From assembly GCF_029855125.1 (NCBI RefSeq), contig NZ_CP123229.1, forward strand, positions 124,001 through 188,000: a stretch of 64,000 nt of DNA, read 5' to 3'. Every line of letters starts with the position of its first letter. The stretch's first letter is position 1. A program made the position numbers and the translations under genes. This document shows positions 34,902 to 44,300 of this stretch, in pieces. A model generated the notes under the pieces. It searched no databases. It was not told the origin of the DNA and saw only the letters and a program-made list of their open reading frames with translations. The stretch comes from Methylocapsa sp. D3K7 (GTDB taxonomy: Bacteria; Pseudomonadota; Alphaproteobacteria; Rhizobiales; Beijerinckiaceae).

Positions 34902-37319
34902 ATGACCCAAACGCGCGAGCCTGCACGCCCCGGCACGGTAGAGAGCTATCCGGTTCTGCCGCTCCGCGATATCGTGGTTTTTCCGCACATGATCGTGCCG
35001 CTTTTCGTCGGCCGCGAGAAATCCATTCGCGCTCTCGAAGAAGTCATGAAGGCGGATACGCTCATCCTTCTTGCGACGCAGATGACGGCGGCCGATGACG
35101 ATCCAGCGACGGACGCGATTTTCACAACGGGAACGCTAGCCTCCGTCTTGCAGCTTTTGAAGCTTCCCGATGGGACGGTCAAGGTTTTGGTCGAGGGCCA
35201 GCAACGCGCCAAGGTGCAGGACTATACCCGCACCGACGATTACTATGAAGCCCGCGCCGAGGTGATCGCCGACGAGCCATTCGATAACATCGAAGTAGAG
35301 GCTCTCTCCCGGTCGGTCGTCTCCGAATTCGAAGGCTATGTCAAACTCAACAAAAAGATCTCGCCCGAGGTCGTGGCCGCGGTCGCTCAAATCGAGGATT
35401 ACTCGAAACTTGCCGACACGATTGCGTCCCATCTCGCGGTCAAGATCTCCGAGAAACAAGCCGTGCTGGAGACCATCGCCATCGCCAAGCGATTCGAAAA
35501 ATGCTTGGCATTGATGGAGAGCGAAATTTCGGTGCTGCAGGTCGAGAAGCGTATTCGCACCCGGGTCAAACGCCAAATGGAAAAGACCCAGCGCGAATAT
35601 TATCTGAATGAGCAAATGAAGGCCATTCAGAAGGAACTCGGCGACGAAGACGGCAAGGACGATCTTGCCGAAATCGACGAGCGTATCAAGACGACGAAAC
35701 TGTCCAAGGAAGCGCGCGACAAGGCGACGGCCGAATTGAAGAAATTGCGGCAGATGTCGCCGATGTCGGCGGAAGCGACGGTCGTGCGCAATTATCTTGA
35801 TTGGATCTTATCGATTCCGTGGAACAAGCGGTCCAAGATCAAGAAGGATCTGAATGTCGCCGAAGGTGTCCTCGATAGCGAGCATTTCGGTCTTGAAAAG
35901 GTCAAGGAGCGTATTCTCGAATATCTCGCGGTACAGAGCCGCGCCAACAAATTGACGGGTCCCATCTTATGCCTTGTCGGGCCGCCCGGCGTTGGCAAGA
36001 CTTCGCTCGGCAAATCGATCGCCAAGGCCACCGGCCGTGATTTCGTCCGGATGTCCCTCGGCGGCGTTCGCGACGAAGCGGAAATCCGCGGTCACCGGCG
36101 CACCTATATCGGTTCGATGCCCGGCAAGATCATTCAATCGATGCGCAAGGCGAAAAGCTCGAACCCGCTCTTTTTGCTCGATGAAATCGACAAGATGGGA
36201 ATGGACTTTCGCGGCGACCCGTCGTCGGCCCTCCTCGAGGTTCTTGATCCCGAGCAAAACCATTGCTTCAACGATCACTATCTCGAAGTCGACTATGATT
36301 TGTCGAACGTCATGTTCGTCACGACTGCCAATACATTGAATATTCCAGCGCCGCTCATGGACCGAATGGAAATCATTCGGATCGCTGGCTACACGGAAGC
36401 CGAAAAGGTCGAGATCGCACGCCGGCATCTGATCCCCGCGGGGCTTAAGAAGCACGGTCTCGCGGAGAAGGAATGGTCCATCGACGATGACGGTCTCATT
36501 CTGCTGATACGGCGCTACACGCGTGAAGCCGGGGTGCGGAATCTCGAGCGGGAGCTTGCCAAACTTGAGCGCAAGGCGGTCAAGCAGATTTTGACTGGCA
36601 AGACGAAGCAGGTCGTGGTCACCGCCGAGAATGTTCCCGATTTTCTCGGCGTCCCGAAATTCCGTTATGGCGAGGCCGAGACCGAAGATCAGGTTGGTGT
36701 CGTGACCGGGCTTGCCTGGACCGAAGTCGGTGGCGAACTGCTGACGATCGAAGGTGTGATGATGCCCGGCAAGGGGCGCATGACGGTGACCGGAAATTTG
36801 CGCGATGTCATGAAAGAGTCGATTTCTGCGGCGGCGTCCTATGTCCGCTCGCGGGCTGTCGATTTCGGCATCGAGCCGCCCGTGTTCGACCGGCGCGACA
36901 TCCATGTGCATGTTCCCGAGGGAGCAACGCCCAAGGATGGACCGTCGGCAGGTGTTGCCATGGCGACGGCGATCGTGTCGATCATGACCAGCATTCCAAT
37001 CCGGCGTGATATCGCGATGACCGGCGAGATCACCTTACGGGGCAGAATCTTGCCGATCGGCGGCCTCAAGGAGAAATTGCTTGCGGCACTGCGGGGCGGG
37101 CTCAAAAAGATTTTGATTCCCGAAGAGAACGCCAAGGATTTGGCGGAGATTCCCGACGCGGTGAAAAATGCTCTCGAAATCGTGCCGGTCTCGCGCATGG
37201 AAGAAGTGTTGAAGCACGCTCTCATTCGCCAGCCGGAGCCGATCGTCTGGGAGGAGGAAACAAAGCCGTTGGCTCCGCTTTCCTCCGAAGAGGACACGCC
37301 GGGCGCCGTCACTCACTAG
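34902..37319 (+). CDS. lon: ATP-dependent Lon protease
   Basis: The 805-residue protein is a single-chain AAA+ protease for damaged and regulatory proteins. The N-terminal LON domain starts YPVLPLRDIVVFPHMIVPLFVGR. Walker A is GPPGVGKTSLGKSIA (about residue 360) and Walker B NPLFLLDEIDKMG. The Ser-Lys dyad lies in TPKDGPSAGVAM (Ser682) and IGGLKEKLLAALRGG (Lys about 723). Length is typical. It is the last gene in the tig-clpP-clpX-lon series; the frequently adjacent HU gene is missing here. Confidence 0.98.
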   Translation: MTQTREPARPGTVESYPVLPLRDIVVFPHMIVPLFVGREKSIRALEEVMKADTLILLATQMTAADDDPATDAIFTTGTLASVLQLLKLPDGTVKVLVEGQQRAKVQDYTRTDDYYEARAEVIADEPFDNIEVEALSRSVVSEFEGYVKLNKKISPEVVAAVAQIEDYSKLADTIASHLAVKISEKQAVLETIAIAKRFEKCLALMESEISVLQVEKRIRTRVKRQMEKTQREYYLNEQMKAIQKELGDEDGKDDLAEIDERIKTTKLSKEARDKATAELKKLRQMSPMSAEATVVRNYLDWILSIPWNKRSKIKKDLNVAEGVLDSEHFGLEKVKERILEYLAVQSRANKLTGPILCLVGPPGVGKTSLGKSIAKATGRDFVRMSLGGVRDEAEIRGHRRTYIGSMPGKIIQSMRKAKSSNPLFLLDEIDKMGMDFRGDPSSALLEVLDPEQNHCFNDHYLEVDYDLSNVMFVTTANTLNIPAPLMDRMEIIRIAGYTEAEKVEIARRHLIPAGLKKHGLAEKEWSIDDDGLILLIRRYTREAGVRNLERELAKLERKAVKQILTGKTKQVVVTAENVPDFLGVPKFRYGEAETEDQVGVVTGLAWTEVGGELLTIEGVMMPGKGRMTVTGNLRDVMKESISAAASYVRSRAVDFGIEPPVFDRRDIHVHVPEGATPKDGPSAGVAMATAIVSIMTSIPIRRDIAMTGEITLRGRILPIGGLKEKLLAALRGGLKKILIPEENAKDLAEIPDAVKNALEIVPVSRMEEVLKHALIRQPEPIVWEEETKPLAPLSSEEDTPGAVTH

Positions 37320-37469
37320 CGCGCCCGTCTGCGCCCGTCTCAGGACAGATTCCAGAGTGTCATTGCGGCCCTCAAGCCCCCCAATGTGCCGCCGCTCGCC
37401 GACCAGGCTTGCGGCGGTGCTTAACGTTTGCACTTCACCTGCAGGAAGATCAAAGGGGATCGGACGGGT

Positions 37470-38750
37470 TCAAAGTCGCCCCGCAGATTGAGCTGCACTC
37501 TTAGCCGCTTCTTTGAGCCAATATTGGTTCCCTTTCAAGATCTCGACCTCGTCAAAGGGGGATGGTGATTGGGTGAGTAGCGGAGCGGCCTTATCGCGAA
37601 GATAAGTGTCGAAAAAAGCGAGCAAATAGGCATCACGTATCGACTTGACACGATAAGGGTTCACGACCAGCCAAGATTTGAAAAAGGCGCGCCTGAAAGC
37701 CTGATCGGAAAGATTTTCATGGAATGCTTTGAGAATACGGAATCCAAAGCCGTGAGGCCGGTTGGCTAGTTTTATTTCCTCGCGCATATCGCGACCTGTG
37801 AGCGCCGCCGAAGATCGTATGATGGCGTCCGGGGATTGGAGCTGAGCAGCCCGGGGAAATACGTCGTCCTCGATGAGAATGACCATGTAAGGTTTTTCGA
37901 ATTCGCCGCCGGCCGCACGACCAAACAGCCAACCATCGAGATTTGCGGCGGCGGCAACACGCGGGTCAAATGTCGCGGCTTCCGCCGCCGTTGCGCCGCC
38001 AATCGAAAAGCCGAAGAAACCCACTCGGTCGAAGCGAACGCGCCCTCGCCAGCCCGCATCGGTACAAGCCTCGAGCCTGTCGAGCGCCGCGAGGGCTCGT
38101 TCCGCCTGCAGGCGCACTTTGCGATCAGCTGCCTGCAGTGTGTCTTTAAAAACCTCGGCGGATGAAAAGTCGAAAGTTAATGGGGACATCGCGCCCGGAC
38201 TGCGATCAATGTCATCGATAGCCACGACAATGTAGCCGTGGCTCGCCAGCTCCGCCGCAGTCGAGGCGTTGTCGGTCTTTACGCCGCCGTTCCCCGGCGC
38301 ATAAAGAAGGATGGGAAATTGTTGCTGCGCATTGGCTAAACGTTGATGTTCCAGGAATTCCAAACAAGACTGCGGCGCTGCCAAGTTGCCCGGTGCAGGC
38401 GTTGCCACAGGCCGCCCCGCAGCTGGATACCAGATTTGAATAGGAATTGCCGGCTCGCTATTAGCGGCGGCGGCGAGTGCGATATTCGCAGTCGCCACAG
38501 GAAACGGGCCGGATGTCTCAGTGGGCGCGCGTGAGATCACCAATTGCCGCGAGGCTGTGACGAGGCGGGGCACTGCGGGAATAAAGAAAAGACCGCCGAT
38601 CACAAACGCTCCGGCCAGCGTCGCGATCTGATAAATGCGAAGCGGCCGTGCTGGACGATATTCGTGATTTAGAAATAAGATAGCAACGGCCATCATGATG
38701 AGCAAAGCGCCGGCTACCCAATCGTAGTGGTGCCAATGTCCAAAATGCAT
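37470..38750 (-). CDS. membrane-anchored alpha/beta hydrolase, dienelactone/PAF-acetylhydrolase-like
   Basis: The 426-residue protein starts with two hydrophobic helices (about residues 12-26 and 40-60) and continues with an exported-looking alpha/beta hydrolase domain. The oxyanion region is ILLYAPGNGG, the nucleophile is Ser in GFFGFSIGGATAAEA, and a late His lies in RPHGFGF or AFHEN; the acid may be in VILIEDDVFPRA. It resembles platelet-activating-factor acetylhydrolase-like esterases of bacteria. It lies 79 bases after the last NRPS gene on the same strand, so it may be co-transcribed and act on the product, for example as an esterase, but it could also be independent. Confidence 0.72.
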   Translation of the reverse strand: MHFGHWHHYDWVAGALLIMMAVAILFLNHEYRPARPLRIYQIATLAGAFVIGGLFFIPAVPRLVTASRQLVISRAPTETSGPFPVATANIALAAAANSEPAIPIQIWYPAAGRPVATPAPGNLAAPQSCLEFLEHQRLANAQQQFPILLYAPGNGGVKTDNASTAAELASHGYIVVAIDDIDRSPGAMSPLTFDFSSAEVFKDTLQAADRKVRLQAERALAALDRLEACTDAGWRGRVRFDRVGFFGFSIGGATAAEAATFDPRVAAAANLDGWLFGRAAGGEFEKPYMVILIEDDVFPRAAQLQSPDAIIRSSAALTGRDMREEIKLANRPHGFGFRILKAFHENLSDQAFRRAFFKSWLVVNPYRVKSIRDAYLLAFFDTYLRDKAAPLLTQSPSPFDEVEILKGNQYWLKEAAKSAAQSAGRL

Positions 38751-38829
38751 ATTAAAAATCCCGCAAGCGGTCAGAGTCTGGGCCGAAGGCCATTATCTCG
38801 GAATCGAGGGAACCAAAGAATGGCATTGG

Positions 38830-41388
38830 TTAAATCGATGCGGTTCCGGTCGCGGCCGTTTGATTGCGCTCGTTATCCACTCGGTCGAGCAAGGGCCGCA
38901 GTTGCCGCGCGACCAAGGCGGCGCCTACATCTTGGAACATATCCGTATGCCAGCCGGGAATCCGGTAAAGCCGCGGATGGCCTTTGATCAGCGTCGACCA
39001 GCCCAAATTTGGATCGACAAATTTGGTGACCATTTCATCGCTTTGAAAGATAATGACGTCGCCAGAGGATTCCTGTGCCACGTAATTGTCACGGGCCGCT
39101 TCAACCATTGGCAAGAACCACCGGTTTGCCCAGTCCTCCTTGCCCAGCTGCGAAGGATCGCCGATCAAGCGCAATGCGGCCAATACGTTTAGAATCTTGC
39201 TGGCGCGCACGAGACGATAAGAGGCAAGAGCGTCCCCGACAGAGAGCTGACCGCGCCAGATCAAAGCAAGCCGGTGCTTAAGCACGTGACTCGCATAGCT
39301 CAGACGGAAAAGCAGCCGCCGGCCCAATGGGAGGCGCTTCAGATAGCCGGGCGCCCAGCTATCGGCCAGCACAACAAACGCAACCGTCTCGCCGGCCTGC
39401 CGCAATTGACGCGCGACCTCATAAGCGATGACTCCAGCAACGCATAGTCCAACTAGAATATAGGGGCCATGCGGCCGTGCTTCGCGAATAAGGCGCACAT
39501 AGTCCGCCGCGATGTCTTCCAGATTGCGGCTCGGCAATTCTCGGGGATTACTGGGATCGAACAGCTGAATCCCAATGAACTGTCGGTCGGTTCCGATAAT
39601 TCGTGCGAGATTGTAATAGACCATCGTATTGTTGATCGCGATGACCGGCGTTTTCTCGCCGAGCGGCTGAATGGGGACGATCTTCCAAGGTTCGAGCACC
39701 GTTTCGGTCCTCGTCACGCAGGCCGCGAGTTCCCGCACGGTCGGCGCTTGAAAAAGCGTCATGACATTGATCTTGACGTCAAAGACGCGCGCGACCTTGG
39801 CGACGAGCCGCATAGCCAGGAGCGAATGTCCGCCGAGTTCAAAAAAATTCGATGCAAGACCGACGTTTGAAACCTGAAGGATTTCCCGCCAAACCTCGAT
39901 CATCTTCATTTCCGTGGCGTTTGGCTCTGGGCTGGACACCGCCTTCGGCGCTGGAAGGGAGACCGCTGTCTTGGTCAACGCGCCAGCGGCCGCTGGTGAT
40001 GCAATCTTATCGCGAACGGGCGGGACCAACTCGGACAAATTTGCCATTGGATTGGAAATGGCAAGTTCGAAGGCTTTTACCAGCAATTCAAGCATGCCCT
40101 CGACGGTCCGCCGGTCATAGAGATCGGTATTGAATTCCACTGCGAGCCGCCAGCCGCTTGGCCAATGGACCAGGAAAAAATTAAGGTCGTAAAGTGAGCC
40201 CGCCGACAAAGACGGTTGTCCTATCAGCTCAAAGGCGGCGTACCTCTTGTGGTCCATGACGTCGCGCAGAACATTGAAATCGATACAGATCAGCGGTGTG
40301 CGTCTGGGATCGCGCGGGGGATTGAGAACCTCGACGAGCCGGTGGAACGGCATGCGCTGATGGATCACTGCGTCCTGAATTGTTCCGTTCACCCGGGCGA
40401 GAAAAGCCTCAAAGGACGGATCTCCGGACGCATCGCACCTCAAAACCAGATTGTTGAGGAACACGCCGATCATGTTCTCAAGATCTGGATCGTCCCGCCC
40501 GGCGATCTGAGTCCCGAATATGACATCATTGCTTCCGCTGAAGCGGTGCAGCATCGCGGCGGTCACCGCGCAGGCGAAACTGAACAAGGTAAGATTGTGC
40601 TTGCGCGCCGTCTCATCCAATCTGTCGCCGATTGACGCAGGCATCATGATGGCGAGAATTTCTCCCGCATTGCTTGGCTGAGAGGGACGATCGCGGTCTG
40701 GACAAATTTCAAAATATGGCGCACCCGCCAGCTTGTTTTTCCAGTAAATCCTTTCCGTTTCAAAGCTGGCGCTCGCGAGATATTCCTTTTGCCAGAGACA
40801 GTAATCGCCATATTGAAGAGGCAGCTCGGGAAGTCCATGAGGACGATTGGCATCGAGTGCAGCGGCGATCGTGCCGAATTCATGAGCGAGGTTGCGAATG
40901 GACCAGCCGTCGAAGGCGATCTGATGCACCGTGACCAGCAAGACAGCGTGATCAGCCGACAGGCGCAGCAAGGTCACCCGGAGCAGAGGCAATTGCGAAA
41001 GATCAAATGGCTTGCGTGCTTCAAGGGCGCCAAGCGCGATGGCTTGGTCGAGACGCTCCGCCTCAGGTCTGAAGGTGAGGTCGACAATCGATAGCCTGAA
41101 GCCATAGCGTTCGGCGACCTTTTGCATGGGCACACCATCTTCCACGACGAAGGTCGTACGCAAGATCTCGTGCCTGTCGACGATCGTCTGAAACACCTGC
41201 TCGATCGTCGCTGCGGAGAACTGGCCCTTGATCTCCCACCGCAAGGCGACGTTGAGAACCGTACTGTCTGGATTGAGCGCCTGGATGAACCAGCACCGCT
41301 GCTGCGATGCTGAACACGGGAATTGCAGTTCCCCGCTGCTATGCTCCGCTGAGTCCAGCGCGTCATCGATGCCTTTGGAGGCCGTCAT
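38830..41388 (-). CDS. NRPS termination module C-PCP-TE without adenylation domain
   Basis: The 852-residue protein has a condensation domain (about residues 22-450), a carrier domain (Ser about 522 in ELGGHSLLAM) and a thioesterase (about 600-845). There is no adenylation domain, so the carrier must be loaded in trans or skipped. The condensation motif reads His155-Gln156-IAF-Asp160-Gly161, where His-His-xxx-Asp-Gly is expected; the second, catalytic His is replaced by Gln. The TE nucleophile elbow is GLCVAG with Cys649 in place of Ser; the other TE elements LADSWAP (Asp) and PGWHTDMF (His) are present. Its start overlaps the upstream stop by four bases. It should accept and release the product of the upstream module, but normal peptide bond formation is doubtful. 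Confidence 0.93.
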   Translation of the reverse strand: MTASKGIDDALDSAEHSSGELQFPCSASQQRCWFIQALNPDSTVLNVALRWEIKGQFSAATIEQVFQTIVDRHEILRTTFVVEDGVPMQKVAERYGFRLSIVDLTFRPEAERLDQAIALGALEARKPFDLSQLPLLRVTLLRLSADHAVLLVTVHQIAFDGWSIRNLAHEFGTIAAALDANRPHGLPELPLQYGDYCLWQKEYLASASFETERIYWKNKLAGAPYFEICPDRDRPSQPSNAGEILAIMMPASIGDRLDETARKHNLTLFSFACAVTAAMLHRFSGSNDVIFGTQIAGRDDPDLENMIGVFLNNLVLRCDASGDPSFEAFLARVNGTIQDAVIHQRMPFHRLVEVLNPPRDPRRTPLICIDFNVLRDVMDHKRYAAFELIGQPSLSAGSLYDLNFFLVHWPSGWRLAVEFNTDLYDRRTVEGMLELLVKAFELAISNPMANLSELVPPVRDKIASPAAAGALTKTAVSLPAPKAVSSPEPNATEMKMIEVWREILQVSNVGLASNFFELGGHSLLAMRLVAKVARVFDVKINVMTLFQAPTVRELAACVTRTETVLEPWKIVPIQPLGEKTPVIAINNTMVYYNLARIIGTDRQFIGIQLFDPSNPRELPSRNLEDIAADYVRLIREARPHGPYILVGLCVAGVIAYEVARQLRQAGETVAFVVLADSWAPGYLKRLPLGRRLLFRLSYASHVLKHRLALIWRGQLSVGDALASYRLVRASKILNVLAALRLIGDPSQLGKEDWANRWFLPMVEAARDNYVAQESSGDVIIFQSDEMVTKFVDPNLGWSTLIKGHPRLYRIPGWHTDMFQDVGAALVARQLRPLLDRVDNERNQTAATGTASI

Positions 41389-44300
41389 GCGGGACTCCGG
41401 CCGGCCCGGCGCCGGAAACTTTGCAGGGAAGGTATACTTGCCGTGAGTGGAGACTCCGCGGGCTGCTTATCCGCGGCTATCGCCAGTTCGGCGACCGTTG
41501 GATGGCGCATGAGATCGGAAGCATCAAGATGGAAGCCGGCTTCCCGCATCCGCGCCGCGATCCGGAAAAGATCGATGGAATCGGCGCCAAGCGCAAACAG
41601 ATTGTCGTGAATCCCGACATTGCCTGTCCGCAGGACATCCGCCCAAAGAGCTGCGAGCTTGACTTCAACCGGGGTCCGCGGCGCCACGATCAGCCGTTCC
41701 TCCGCGCGCCCGGATTGGGGCGCCGGGAGAGCCTTGCGGTCGATCTTGCCGTTCTGGGTGCGGGGAAGAGATTCAAGACACAGAATCTGCGCGGGGACCA
41801 TATAGTCTGGTAATTCCTCTCGCAGTCTGGTGCGCAGTTCGATGATCGGCTCGAGTGTGCCTTCGGGGTCGGCAACGTAGCCGATGAGATCGCCATCATG
41901 GACAGCAGCCGCTGCATCCGGCCGGCCAGAGACGCGCCGCAACGCAGTTTCGACATCACCAAGTTCGACACGGAATCCGCGCAATTTGATTTGGCTGTCG
42001 GCACGGCCGAGCAATTCAAAGCGATCCTCCGCGAGGTAGCGGGCGCGGTCCCCGGTGCGGTACAGTCGCTCGTTCGTGCTGCCACGCGGATTTTGCGGAA
42101 AATTTTGCGCGGTGAGCGCCTGATTTTTGTAATACCCCCGGGCAAGCCCCGCGCCGGAAATGCACAATTCACCCGGCACGCCGACCGGCGCTGTATTGCC
42201 CACCGCGTCGAGGATGGTCATTTGGGTGTTCGCGATAGGCCGGCCAAAATCAATAGGCCCAGCACCCTGCCTTTGAGCAAGCGACCAGATCGTCGTTTCG
42301 GTAGGGCCGTACATGTTCCAAACGTCGCCGCGTCTGAGATCTTGCGCGAGTTTTTGGTCGAGCGCCTCGCCGCCGCAAAGGATTTTTAGACTAGCCGGAT
42401 CGAGCCCCGTTTCAAGCAAGACCCGCCATAGAGCAGGGGTGGCCTGCATCATGGTCGTCGCGGATCGGCGGATCAGCGCAACCAGTCGGAAAGGATCCAT
42501 GAGGTCGGCCCGGCTTGCGATGACAAGTTGCGCACCGGAGATCAACGGCAAGAAGAGTTCGAGGGCCGCGATATCGAAGCATGGCGTCGTCACGGCGAGG
42601 AAAATATCGGACGCACCGATGCCAGGGGTTTGCCGCATCGCAGTGAGCAGGTTCACAACCGAGCGATGCTCGATATCGATGCCCTTCGGGCGGCCCGTGG
42701 AACCGGACGTGAAGATGCGATAGGCGAGATCTGTCGGATGCACGCGCGGTAGGCCGCGCGATGTCTCTTCCGCAACTCCGGCGCCGCTTTCCTCGACATG
42801 GAGACAAACGGAAACCGCCATCTTGAGTGCGTCGCCGAGCGCCGCCGTTGTTATGGCGATACTCGCGTCGGCCTCGCGGATGATCGCGCTGATGCGAGCA
42901 GGCGGATAAATCGGATCGAGCGGGACATAGGCGCCGCCAGCCTTAAGGACGGCGAGCATCGCGACGACATAGTCCACCGAGCGGTCGAGATAAATCGCGA
43001 CCGGAGTCTCCTGCGCGACGCCTGCGGCCATCAGGCGTCGGGCCAACACATTCACCCGTGCCATGAGCTGACGATAGCTAATGGTTGCGTTTTCGAAACG
43101 GATCGCGATGGCATCAGGAGTAGCGTTTGCCTGAAGTTCCACCAACTCATGAATGGTGAGATCGGGGATGGGAACAACCGGCCCCTCAAAGCCCGCGTGC
43201 AACGACTGTTCCTCCGCCGGTTTCAAGAGGGGCAGCCGCAACGCGTCCCGCTCCATATCGCCGGCGATGGCTTCGAGCAGCGTCTGGTAATGGCCGATCC
43301 ATCTGCGGATCGTCGCCGCATCAAACAGGTCGGTGCTGTAGTCGCAATCGATCACCAGCCGGTTGTCTTCGGCCATGACATTGAAAAACAGATCGAAATT
43401 GACAAACCGCTTTGGGTTGGCATCGCTCGCGACCGTAAGACCCTCGAAATGAAGATTTTGCACGAGCCGTTCCAAATTGAACTGTGCTTCGATCAACGGA
43501 AGCCGGTTGAGCTCGCGCGGCATGTCGAGCGCCCGGACGAGGGAGCCGAAGGTATAACTTTGATGGTCGGACGCATCGAGAAGCAGCTGTTGGGTTTTGC
43601 GCGCGGCTTCGAGGAAGCTGGCACCTTCGGAGAATTGGCTCCGCAGCGGCAGGAAGTTGACGCAATGACCGACAAGAGGCCCGTCGCCATGCAAACTCTG
43701 GCCGGCCGTCGGAATTCCCGCCACGATGTCGTTTTGCCCACTTAGACGGGCAAGCAGCAGCTGATAGGCGCTCAAAAGCACCGCGAACAAAGTGCAGCCT
43801 TTGCGGGCCGCGGCCTGCTTGACACGTTCGTACAAGGGATTGTCGATGGTCCCGCGCAGCGTATCGCCACGGAAACTTTTGAGCATCGGGCGGGCGCGAT
43901 CGAGCGGCAGCGCCAACGGCTCCGGCGGCTGCGCGAATTGCTGCAGCCAATAGGTTTCCGCCTCTGCCTGAACTGCCCCATGCCGCGCCGCGTAATCGGC
44001 GAAGCCATGCGGTTCCGGCAAATGGGCTGCAGTTCCGTTGCGGCGAGCGGAATAAAGGGCCCCCAACTCCTCCATCAGGATGTTCATCGACCAACCATCG
44101 CAAACGATATGATGGGCGGTGATCACCAGCTTGTGATGGTCCGCGCTTACATCCGCCAGCAAGGTGAAGCGGATGAGCGGCCCATGGACCAGATCGAAAG
44201 GCGTCGAAGCCTCATGTTCAATGAGCTCCGCGAGATGCGACTCGAGAGGTTTCGTTTCATCGCTGGTTTCAATCGTGAAGTTCAGCGATGCCTTTGGCGC

